A stretch of DNA of 64,000 nucleotides from Chaetoderma sp. LZ-2023a. Its lineage: Eukaryota; Mollusca; Caudofoveata; Chaetodermatida; Chaetodermatidae. The translations under genes and the position numbers were made by a program. Shown piece after piece: positions 60,301-64,000 of this stretch. The notes under the pieces were generated by a model that was given only the letters and a program-made list of their open reading frames with translations, had not been told where the DNA came from and did not search any database. Positions within the stretch are counted from its first letter, which is position 1. Each line of letters begins with the position of its first letter. The DNA lies in the NCBI GenBank assembly GCA_034401795.1, contig CM067371.1, positions 75,598,833 to 75,662,832 of the forward strand, written 5' to 3'.

Positions 60301-63300
60301 GGTTTAGCCTATTGCAACTGAACTTGGATGCATAGTTACCTATTTTCAACAATAAATTTTTCCGTTTAGCAAACTTTTCAGATTATATTTCAGGATTGGT
60401 TAAGCATATTGCAACTAAACTTAGATACATGGTTGCCTATGCTTTTACGAAACATCATGATGATACTGAGTTCAGAAGGTCAAAGTTAAAGGTCACTGTG
60501 ACCTTGATACACACTTTTTCAATGAAGTTTTTGAGTTTAGCAGAAACTCTTGGCTTATCTTTCAGGATTGGTTAATCCTATTGGAACTAAACTTGGATAC
60601 ATTGTTGTGTATTATGTTAGGCTGACACTGAAATCACAATGTAGACGGTCACGGTCATTCTCACCTCTACAAAACGTTATTTTTCAATGACTTACCAAAT
60701 CTTATCATGTTATATTTCGGGATTGCTTAACCCTAATGGAGCACAGTTTGGATACATGGTTGCTTATGCCAAGAGGATACAGGATGGTGACATGGAGATC
60801 ACCAGCTCAAAGTCAAGGCCATTCTAATATTGCTATTTGACCTCTGCTTTTTCAACCTTAAGGTTTTCCATTCAGTAAATCATTTATATTTCAGGATTGG
60901 TTAATCTTATTAGAACTAAACTTGAATACATGGTTACCTATAATGTTAGGAAGCAGCATGATAACACGGAGGTCGCAACGTCAAAGGTCAATGCGACCGT
61001 GACAAACAGGATACATGTGAGACATTTAATTCAGCATAATTCTTGTTGTTTGTATTTGCCAAAGTTATCCTCCTTGAAACTTTTTTTAATTTTTTGTTCT
61101 GTAATAATTTAAGTTAGATCTAACTGATTTGAACCAATTTCAGAATATAATAATAATATGTAAGGCAGAGGTCAAGTTCGCGTTCCATTAATCTTCGTCA
61201 ATACACATGTACTTGCAAGTGTTATTGCCCTTGAAATATACGAATTTAATTTATTCAAAACAATGAATTGTGGTGGACTAAACAGAATTGAACCAAATAC
61301 GAAATATAGATTAATGCTACGGAGGCAGGGAGCAAGTTCGTGTTTCATTAGTTTTGTGCAATATTTGCCGCCGTTATACCCACTTGAAAAATAAAAATGT
61401 TAATAGGGATATTTACAGGCAATTACTCATGCTAGACTAAACGGATTTGAACTAAAATCACAATATAGTTTTATTAATAATTCCAAGACAGCTTGCAATT
61501 TCATGTTCTATTAGTTTTCCTCCTTACATGGCAGAGTTATCACCCTTACAAAAATACAAACTTCGTTAATATGACCATTTCCGGGCAATAACTCATGCTA
61601 GGATAAACAGATTTGCACTCAATTCAGAATTTACATTAATACTATTATGACGGAGGTCAAGTTTATGTTTTGCTAATTTCTATAATATATGCCAAAGTTA
61701 TCGCCCTAAAATATACAGACTTCGTTAATTTGAAGGTTTCTGTGCAATGACTCATGCCACACTAATCAGATTTTAACCAGATTCAGAATTTAGATTAATA
61801 GTATTAAGATGGAGGTGAAGTTCGTGTTTCATTCGTTTCCATCAATATTTGCCAGAGTTATCGCCCTAGAAAAATACAAACCTCGTTAATTTGACGTTAT
61901 CCACTTGCGACAAACAGAGTGATGTAAGAACATGTATCAGTTATTGTGAGCAAGTGAATTGCCCAGATTCCTTACATGCCATTTCAACAAAAGGGGGAAT
62001 TGAGGGGACTTGTATTGCTTTCAATGCCTTGTTTATTTATAGGAATGTTAAATATACTTGTACTAAACCAATTTCATCGCTACTTTGAAATGAGACTTTT
62101 GGAAGGTCGAATAAAATTAGTCAAGTACTAAACCTATAATTGTTATTCAATGCTATGCTAGCCAATGATATTCAGAAGAACCAATTAGTTACACTAATGT
62201 TAGGGTACACAAGTACGTGTTGTTTCATAGCCCAGAGTAACTATTATCGTAACTATGTTAATTGGCCCAGCGATTGCCAAAAAAGGCCAAAGATTATTAC
62301 ATACCCGCATACCATTGTTTATGTCTTAAAATAGGTGGAAGGAGTTTGACCATGGGTTTTGAAGGTTAACCTGTCCCAGTTCCACAAATACCTTTAACAC
62401 TTAGCACACTGATGTCAATATTCTATCTTTTACGGTGTCGCTAGCAAAGAAACTAGTGTACATTTTTCAAAAATTTTGTTGGAAGATGTTACTGTCTAAG
62501 ACAGCACCATCTTCCACCAAATTTGTTGAAAAATAAACACCAGTCCATCTTTTACATTAATTTGAAAATTTAAAATTTTGACATCAGTGGTAAGGGTTAA
62601 TAGAATATTTCTCACCTGTTGTGATTCTTTGTAACCAATTTTAATCCATATAGAAATCATATTCTATGGAGGTTTGTACATGCTAGACTAATGTAGTTTG
62701 GAAAGCAATGTCGCTGTTAGATAGCAGGTAAACTACAGACACTATTTTAAAAATTTCACAAGTTGACATACTATACTTAATTTAATTGCCAAGATTTGTC
62801 AAGAAAATTGAAATCTTTATTTTATGAATGTTCATTTGCAGACCAACTGGCTTAGAGAAGAGTATTAAAAAAAAATTAGCACAGGACTGACTGGTTCAGT
62901 TATCGAGTCAGTCATTCCAGTTGTATAATTTCAAAAATAGTCTCCTCTCGTCCTGCAAATGGACATTTTACAAGACTAATGCAAACTTTGGCTATTACAC
63001 GGTTAAAAGACATTACCGATCACTAGCCTTCTTGGCTTGTGATTCAAGCTGAACACGAACTGCTTTCAAAATGTTGAAGACTTACAGTTTTGTTAATAAT
63101 TATCTGGCTATTAGTGATGCAATTGTTATTTTCTCCTGCAGGTTTGCGTAAAAAACAAAGCAGTGATGTCTATTGTCACAGTGCGCAACGTTTCTCGAGA
63201 AAAAGCCAGGGAAATTGTGGAGGAGGTGTTTCCTAAATGCTATAATGACTTAGAACCAGTCGGAAGACGGCCATGGAAAAATACTCGATCACAAGCAAGA

Positions 63301-63342
63301 GCATTAGAAGAAGGACCATTGTATGGATATTCAAACCAATAA
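39112..63342 (+). CDS. ATP23: Mitochondrial inner-membrane protease ATP23 homologue (six exons)
   Basis: Joining 39112-39388, 50241-50286, 55639-55720, 57169-57303, 58401-58490 and 63142-63342 gives a continuous 276-residue frame with a TAA stop. Every junction is GT-AG and phases match (1, 2, 0, 0, 0). The protein has an acidic, polar N-terminal ~45 residues, then DYGYNFYPER, PLVKLMIGALKSRGC, ACENCIGGVSGGFDPK, the zinc-metallopeptidase motif HEFIHAFDYCRA, LHHLACTEIRAAN, and a C-terminal domain with CVKNKAV, YNDLEPVGRRP. This is the M76 family pattern; human and yeast members are similar in length. In yeast Atp23 works in the mitochondrial intermembrane space, matures Atp6 and helps assemble F-ATPase; in mammals the name XRCC6BP1/KUB3 is also used. 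Functions here are by homology. Introns are 10852, 5352, 1448, 1097 and 4651 bases and are full of transposons. Confidence 0.92.
39389..39973. other. ATP23 intron 1, first part
   Basis: No gene. The block AGGCATTGCCTATAAGCGAA at 39446-39500 recurs at 46017-46080 as AGGCATTGGCTATAAACGAA with CAGACATCATTTATT, a repeat pair of unknown type. Confidence 0.5.
40724..40981. repeat. Foldback MITE family P, copy 1 (piggyBac-like)
   Basis: TTAA CCCTTAGCACACTGATGT at the left and CATCAGTGTGCTAAGGG TTAA at the right, with a long internal stem (AAACTGGTGTACA ... TGTACACCAGTTT). TTAA at both ends and CCC/GGG termini fit piggyBac-type non-autonomous elements. A second hairpin of the same sort is adjacent (40982-41090). 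Both lie inside the hAT. Confidence 0.75.
40982..41090. repeat. Foldback MITE family P, adjacent hairpin
   Basis: GATAAACTGGTGTACATTTT and its mirror AAAATGTACACCAGTTTATC enclose a loop with AGCTGTCGCAGACAGC. It is a second copy of the family P stem. Confidence 0.75.
41336..41515. repeat. Foldback hairpin family C, long-armed copy
   Basis: Arms of about 85 bases: TTGAATATTTTGAAAGCAAT and GTGAAATTGCTTTCAAAATA are mirrored, and the outer CATCCCATCATTC / GAATGATGGGATG also pair. Loop TTGCTGACTTAGGCAGCAA. Confidence 0.85.
41702..43552 (-). CDS. hAT transposase with BED finger
   Basis: An uninterrupted 616-codon frame. Residues 9-51 form a BED zinc finger (DPIWIHYEKV, CKVC, then H and C in HAANC). 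Residues ~130-330 match the DUF659/RNase H-like part: ALDGWSNIHNEPIV with the first catalytic Asp, IVTDNAANVAKMREFL with the second, and CTPHLLNLTSKD with the CxxH turn. Residues ~555-600 are the hAT dimerisation region (SAGVERVFSSYGLVQSKLRN). The start at 43552 is the first ATG before the BED finger. No stop or frameshift occurs, so the copy may have been active recently. The enzyme cuts out the element and inserts it with an 8-bp duplication. Expression is antisense to ATP23. Confidence 0.93.
   Translation of the reverse strand: MSNSGRKQDPIWIHYEKVKTPDKAGVRAVCKVCRHELQGIPERLKKHAANCTGPPTPALQGLAVAATETGTSSQSEQQQRVETVVDQNDVVVMEVEPLSTSSSASAAVKRPVHGQLAAGTLAAKIPKLNYGLQNYVIRTSAEKRGELDRDVARMVYATNSPFRLVENRHFINLVKDLRPGYQPPSRKDIGGKYLDVIYTEEREKARKNLEGELVCLALDGWSNIHNEPIVCATVTTCLGDIYLVDTTDTSGHPHTAEYLYDIAKQTIENTHNDFGCIICSIVTDNAANVAKMREFLKERLGFNMIAYGCTPHLLNLTSKDLEMGNVKEHVTQVVKYFRNNHFASAQIRQSSCRKLVMPADTRWNTMYDCLNSYCEAWPTLVTICDGHTDRIDVAIANKVRNVVIKRSADEYRLCLKPVACALDKAQSDNCTIAEAVELWKDVKTALHNDTNNSTKRAADKRYQQAVTPHHMLANLLHPKYRGRNLTQQERETALTVASEIPGLMTLVIKFEAMAPPFHILKFNDEVVNGVTSLHWWKSHRRDFEDDLLEAFEFTQHLMSAVAASAGVERVFSSYGLVQSKLRNKLGTLKAAKLVFLFRSLNCDKENDFRFQLNDDC
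43644..43740. repeat. Tandem AAATGATGCAATA repeat inside hAT
   Basis: Six copies of AAAAATGATGCAATA, unit 15-18 bases, just upstream of the transposase start. It could be a subterminal binding-site cluster. TAAGAGACCACC motifs follow at 43879-43905. Confidence 0.8.
44087..44496. other. ATP23 intron 1, between the two hATs
   Basis: No gene or repeat recognised. Confidence 0.5.
44497..45895. mobile_element. Non-autonomous hAT-type element (1399 bp)
   Basis: Inverted termini TAGAGCTGGGCGGT (44497) and ACCGCCCAGCTCTA (45895; AGACCGCCCAGCTCTA) are flanked by a perfect 8-bp duplication GTTCCCTG (44489-44496 and 45896-45903). A second inner palindromic set (ACGGTACTGGTACC ... GGTACTACCGT) follows. 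No transposase frame is present; a 112-codon frame at 44767-45105 (+) is not recognised. The termini differ from the 39974 hAT, so another transposase must have moved it. Confidence 0.9.
46168..46313. repeat. MITE family B, copy 2
   Basis: TATTGACTGGCTCGATTATT, GTCTGCAAATGCACATT and a terminal GCTAAAGGGTTAA match copies at 32839, 57418 and 62878. Confidence 0.65.
46410..46660 (+). repeat. Element D (copy 1) with hairpin C
   Basis: The block TTTATCCATCTCTCATATGA, CATGTAGGATGACA, TTAATAGTCTGACACGTTGT and the hairpin TTGAAACTAATTTGACTGG ... CCAGTCAAATTAGTTTCAA recurs at 55735 (+) and 63620-63850 (minus). Confidence 0.75.
46776..46832. repeat. (GGGT)n microsatellite
   Basis: GGTGGGTGGGTGGGTGGGTG followed by TGTGTG. 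Confidence 0.9.
46833..47453. other. ATP23 intron 1, no gene seen
   Basis: Short frames only; no repeat recognised. Confidence 0.5.
47454..47545. repeat. Foldback hairpin family C
   Basis: TTGAATATTTTGAAAATAAT and ATTAATTTCAAAATATTCA pair over TGTTGGCATAGGCAGTAA. Confidence 0.8.
47743..48421. repeat. Four-unit ~168-bp tandem array
   Basis: CATATCATACA at about 47753, 47918, 48088 and (as CATAACATACA) 48258, with shared TTAATGAAACTTGGT, GATTCACC and GATTTTGGGTGAAA blocks. Confidence 0.85.
48422..49830 (+). repeat. AGCTCA...TGAGCG repeat unit
   Basis: Internally repetitive: GGCAGGAAGCATCCTTAGGG at 48541 and GGCAGGAAGCATTCTTAGGG at 49280, CAGCCATCTTGGAT at 48690, 49349 and 49496. A diverged stretch of the same sort recurs at 51035-51200. 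No gene. Confidence 0.75.
49949..50240. other. End of ATP23 intron 1
   Basis: The last 84 bases (50157-50240) with the acceptor site are duplicated at 55291-55374. Confidence 0.6.
50241..50286 (+). CDS. ATP23: ATP23 exon 2 (46 nt)
   Basis: A micro-exon after TTTTTTCTTTAG and before GTATGT. With the last base of exon 1 it reads HPLVKLMIGALKSRG and leaves two bases of a Cys codon, completed by exon 3. The sequence and both phases fit exactly. A partial copy lies at 55375. Confidence 0.88.
50287..51467. other. ATP23 intron 2, left part
   Basis: No gene. It has a partial hairpin C arm at 50722-50740 and a diverged piece of the AGCTCA-type unit at 51035-51200. Confidence 0.5.
52778..53173 (+). 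CDS. 131-codon ORF in R copy 3, Cys-containing
   Basis: The frame ends CVLPECGARLSHYQKRRVYY, RVC and about 15 more residues. The three Cys are spaced C-x4-C-x16-C. In copies 1 and 2 the corresponding region is shifted by one base relative to the upstream part, so the long frame is not conserved, although the short Cys segment itself is. It may be the remnant of a transposon protein or chance. Confidence 0.25.
   Translation: MALFCTAVREVCLVNKIIINTCVRIAFLHWLKVLTTRYPKIHGNVCDTAPWPSPLGNPNSFPESDQPMVRRGTSKQLRSHKAEWNMKRGKIELCVLPECGARLSHYQKRRVYYRVCNEESVSNHFEPILLS
54400..54515 (-). promoter_or_regulatory. HSE/CCAAT/TATA promoter in R copy 3
   Basis: Minus-strand order: five exact alternating GAA/TTC units (GAA 54493-54495, TTC 54498-54500, GAA 54503-54505, TTC 54508-54510, GAA 54513-54515), inverted CCAAT boxes at 54461-54465 and 54439-54443, TATAAAAG at 54400-54407. 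Spacing equals that of copy 2. The start site would be near 54370, reading leftwards, antisense to ATP23. Confidence 0.75.
54921..55290. other. ATP23 intron 2, between R copy 3 and the pseudo-exon
   Basis: No gene. A half hairpin C arm (AATGGCTTTCAGTCAAATTG) lies at 55180-55200. Confidence 0.5.
55291..55398 (+). pseudogene. Duplicated, truncated ATP23 exon 2
   Basis: TTTGCAATAATGCACCATTG through the acceptor TTTCTTTAG and ATCCATTAGTCAAGTTGGTG repeats 50157-50265 with roughly nine in ten bases equal. The coding part would read HPLVKLV and then diverges, so the second half of the exon and its GTATGT donor are missing. A GTGATT inside could serve as a donor but would give the wrong phase for exon 3. 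It is probably a non-functional pseudo-exon that keeps a good acceptor. Confidence 0.85.
55639..55720 (+). CDS. ATP23: ATP23 exon 3 (82 nt)
   Basis: Follows TTCTGATTTCAG and precedes GTAATC. It reads (C)EVNLRRHTACENCIGGVSGG then FDPKAKQ, including the conserved CxxC and the GGFD turn of the M76 family. Confidence 0.93.
55735..55930 (+). repeat. Element D, copy 2 (hairpin right arm missing)
   Basis: Directly after exon 3: TTTATCTATCCGTCATATGA, TAGGATGATGTCATAATCAA, TTAATAGTCCGACACGTTGT and TTTTGAAACTAATTTGACTG. Confidence 0.75.
55931..57168. other. ATP23 intron 3, rest
   Basis: No gene. GT-rich low-complexity tract at 56978-57055 and a CACG tract at 56456-56477. A short inverted repeat, CTACCTGTCACACGTGACAGGTAG, is at 56280-56303 (perfect 12-bp arms). 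Confidence 0.55.
57169..57303 (+). CDS. ATP23: ATP23 exon 4 with active site
   Basis: Follows TTTTGTTTCAG and precedes GTGATA. It reads VVICQNTSRSKTVC, ILAHEFIHAFDYCRAKLDF and NLHHLACTE. HEFIH is the zinc-binding catalytic motif (HExxH); the following FDYCR is family-typical. The five-residue read-through after CTE is intronic. Confidence 0.96.
57418..57562. repeat. MITE family B, copy 3
   Basis: CAACTGGAATGACTGGCGCG, AAATAGTCTTCTCTTAGTCTG and CAAATGCACATTTTC match the other copies; the right end reads GAAGGGTTAC. Confidence 0.65.
57876..57978. repeat. Foldback MITE family P, short diverged copy
   Basis: TTAACACTTAACACTCTGATGT at the left and ACATCAGAGTGGTAAAGGTTGA at the right. The inner stem is largely lost. 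Confidence 0.6.
58198..58302. repeat. Foldback hairpin family C, diverged
   Basis: GAATCTAATTGGAATTGAAG and its weak mirror around TTGTTACCTTCGGCAGTTAC. Confidence 0.6.
58401..58490 (+). CDS. ATP23: ATP23 exon 5 (90 nt)
   Basis: Follows TCTGTGTTTCAG and precedes GTATTG. It reads IRAANIMHCSILAAWAERET then GLIDIKEKHK; IRAAN directly continues LACTE from exon 4, a hallmark pairing of the family. Confidence 0.94.
58491..59515. other. ATP23 intron 5, first part; no gene seen
   Basis: Short frames only, no recognised repeat. Confidence 0.55.
59716..59728 (+). promoter_or_regulatory. AGGTCA direct repeat, one-base spacer (DR1)
   Basis: AGGTCAAAGGTCA is a perfect DR1, the site class bound by HNF4/RXR-type nuclear receptors. 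It lies in a repeat, so function is only a possibility. Confidence 0.4.
60490..60504 (+). promoter_or_regulatory. Perfect AGGTCA inverted repeat (IR3)
   Basis: AGGTCACTGTGACCT has two perfect half-sites with a 3-base spacer, the oestrogen-receptor type palindrome. Imperfect versions lie at 59901 and 60070 in neighbouring units. Confidence 0.45.
61100..61900 (+). repeat. Five-unit ~163-bp tandem array
   Basis: CTAAACAGATTTGAAC-type text recurs at about 61118, 61276, 61437, 61603 and 61762, together with AGTTCGTGTTTCATTAGTTT and CCAAAGTTATCGCCCTTGAAA. It directly follows the previous array and probably belongs to the same element. Confidence 0.8.
61901..62393. other. ATP23 intron 5, no gene seen
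   Basis: Small frames at 61891-62088 and 62140-62334 show no recognisable feature. Confidence 0.5.
62394..62600. repeat. Foldback MITE family P, copy 2
   Basis: TTAACACTTAGCACACTGATGT at the left and ACATCAGTGGTAAGGGTTAA at the right, stem AGATGTTACTGTCTAAGACAG/CACCATCTTCCACC as in copy 1. Confidence 0.75.
62878..63006. repeat. MITE family B, copy 4
   Basis: GGACTGACTGGTTCAGTTAT, GTCAGTCATTCCAGTTGT, TCCTGCAAATGGACATT and a terminal CGGTTAA. It ends 135 bases before exon 6. Confidence 0.65.
63142..63342 (+). CDS. ATP23: ATP23 exon 6 and stop
   Basis: Follows TTCTCCTGCAG. It reads VCVKNKAVMSIVTVRNVSRE, AREIVEEVFPKCYNDLEPVG, RRPW and a tail ending LYGYSNQ before TAA. The conserved KCYNDLEPVGRRP box marks the C-terminus of invertebrate members. 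Confidence 0.95.
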   Translation, partial: VCVKNKAVMSIVTVRNVSREKAREIVEEVFPKCYNDLEPVGRRPWKNTRSQARALEEGPLYGYSNQ

Positions 63343-63419
63343 CATAATGTGTGTGAAAGGACTTATATCATGTTTCCTCCATTGCTATATCAGGAAATAG
63401 ACAAGATGACAGATTTACT

Positions 63420-63425
63420 ATTAAA
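63420..63425 (+). terminator. Candidate ATP23 poly(A) signal (ATTAAA)
   Basis: ATTAAA, the common variant signal, lies 78 bases after the stop codon. No AATAAA is closer. Cleavage is not shown. Confidence 0.35.
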
Positions 63426-63619
63426 TAATTTTGTTAAATGTCCATGGTTTGGCTACATCATTATTTGATTTTAGTTGTTACTAGTTAAATGGAGGAATCC
63501 AGCTTTAACTATGCCCTGCCCATCTTTAGCTAAGCTCTACTCATGCGTTGCCCGTGTTGGGATCGATCGATCCCCTCCACTCTGTGAATCTCAATTTTCC
63601 AGAAAACTATACAGCTAAG

Positions 63620-63860
63620 CTATTGAATTTTTTTTCACTAATTTGATTTGACACTATAGGCAGCAATAGAACCCAGTCAAATTAGTTTCAAAATATTCAA
63701 GAGCATGTTTATTAAATAGTAATGACATACAATTCATACAACCTGACAGACTATTAAGCGTTTAAGACGGACTAAATCGAGTCATTCATACATGATTGAT
63801 TATCATGTCAGCCTACACGTCGCGTAGTTGATTATGACATTGTATGATTGACTGAGAAAC
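63620..63860 (-). repeat. Element D, copy 3 (inverted) with hairpin C
   Basis: The reverse complement of copies 1 and 2: CAGTCAAATTAGTTTCAAAA, GACAGACTATTAAGCGTTTA, GACTAAATCGAGTCATTCAT and CCTACACGTCGCGTAGTTGA. It follows the ATP23 3' end. Confidence 0.75.
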
Positions 63861-64000
63861 TGGCTTCCTTAATTGTGCCAAAACTGTTTTCAGCAGAAGT
63901 GTAACAGATATGATTGTGATGATTTCCAGCCTAGCTGTACTTACACTGAACACGGAGAAGAACACGGTCGATAAAATCTCGATAGCTGCTGGTTGAGCAT
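63861..64000. other. No gene seen
   Basis: Window end; nothing recognised. Confidence 0.5.

Larger units (their letters stand above)
59525..61010 (+). repeat. GTCTCGCCTGCGAAGC repeat with nine-unit tandem array
   Basis: Starts GTCTCGCCTGCGAAGCAGAA with the mirror AGTGAGACAT. The unit, with AGGATTGGTTAAGCCTATTG, CAACTAAACTTGG, ACATGGTTACCTATAAT and a run of AGGTCA half-sites, recurs at about 59631, 59800, 59979, 60131, 60293, 60390, 60563, 60720 and 60891, unit 100-180 bases. Short ORFs such as 59828-60088 arise from the repeat and are not genes. Confidence 0.85.

Overview
The window is nuclear DNA from an invertebrate animal, most likely a marine lophotrochozoan and probably a mollusc. The grounds are one intron-rich host gene with GT-AG introns in a sea of transposable elements, a repeat beginning TTTAGCTCATCTGGCC and another beginning GTCTCGCCTGCGAAGC (both of a kind I associate with mollusc genomes), DIRS, Ty3/gypsy, EN-RT-RNase H LINEs, hAT and Tc1 elements, and many microsatellites. 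No bacterial, organellar or viral gene arrangement is seen. The phylum is an inference, not a measurement.

The only host gene I can support is a six-exon ATP23 homologue (peptidase family M76, also called XRCC6BP1/KUB3) on the + strand from 39112 to 63342. All splice sites are GT-AG, all phases agree, and the spliced frame gives 276 residues with HEFIH in exon 4. Intron 1 (10.85 kb) holds an intact-looking hAT transposon with a perfect 8-bp target duplication and a 616-codon transposase frame, a second non-autonomous hAT with its own perfect duplication, and several foldback MITEs. Intron 2 holds a copy of the R repeat and a duplicated, truncated pseudo-exon 2. Intron 5 holds long tandem arrays, one of which carries a perfect inverted AGGTCA palindrome.

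Layout. 1-2432: 3' half of a decayed DIRS-type retroelement (tyrosine recombinase, then internal complementary region and terminal repeat), inserted in a LINE. 2433-6110: LINE A on the minus strand (endonuclease, RT, RNase H). 6817-9734: R repeat copy 1. 10.7-11.9 kb: two head-on arrays of a ~153-bp unit. 12.1-14.4 kb: LINE RT fragment ending in a 92-bp perfect palindrome, then a Tc1 element that has lost its first catalytic Asp, then (AT)n. 14.4-17.8 kb: no gene. 17.87-18.06 kb: tRNA-derived SINE. 18.06-23.18 kb: R copy 2, split by a 3'-truncated LINE B. 24.1-25.5 kb: unidentified zinc-finger-like ORF pair behind a TATA promoter, minus strand. 26.8-32.4 kb: decayed Ty3/gypsy element, minus strand. 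32.4-35.5 kb: microsatellites and MITEs. 35.6-38.7 kb: internally deleted CR1/L2-like LINE, + strand. 38.7-64 kb: ATP23 and its repeat-filled introns.

The most unusual item is the R family: three dispersed copies of up to 3.45 kb, not coding by any family I recognise. Two of them carry the same minus-strand promoter made of a perfect five-unit heat-shock element, two CCAAT boxes and a TATAAAAG box; in the third the element and CCAAT boxes are deleted but the TATA box remains.
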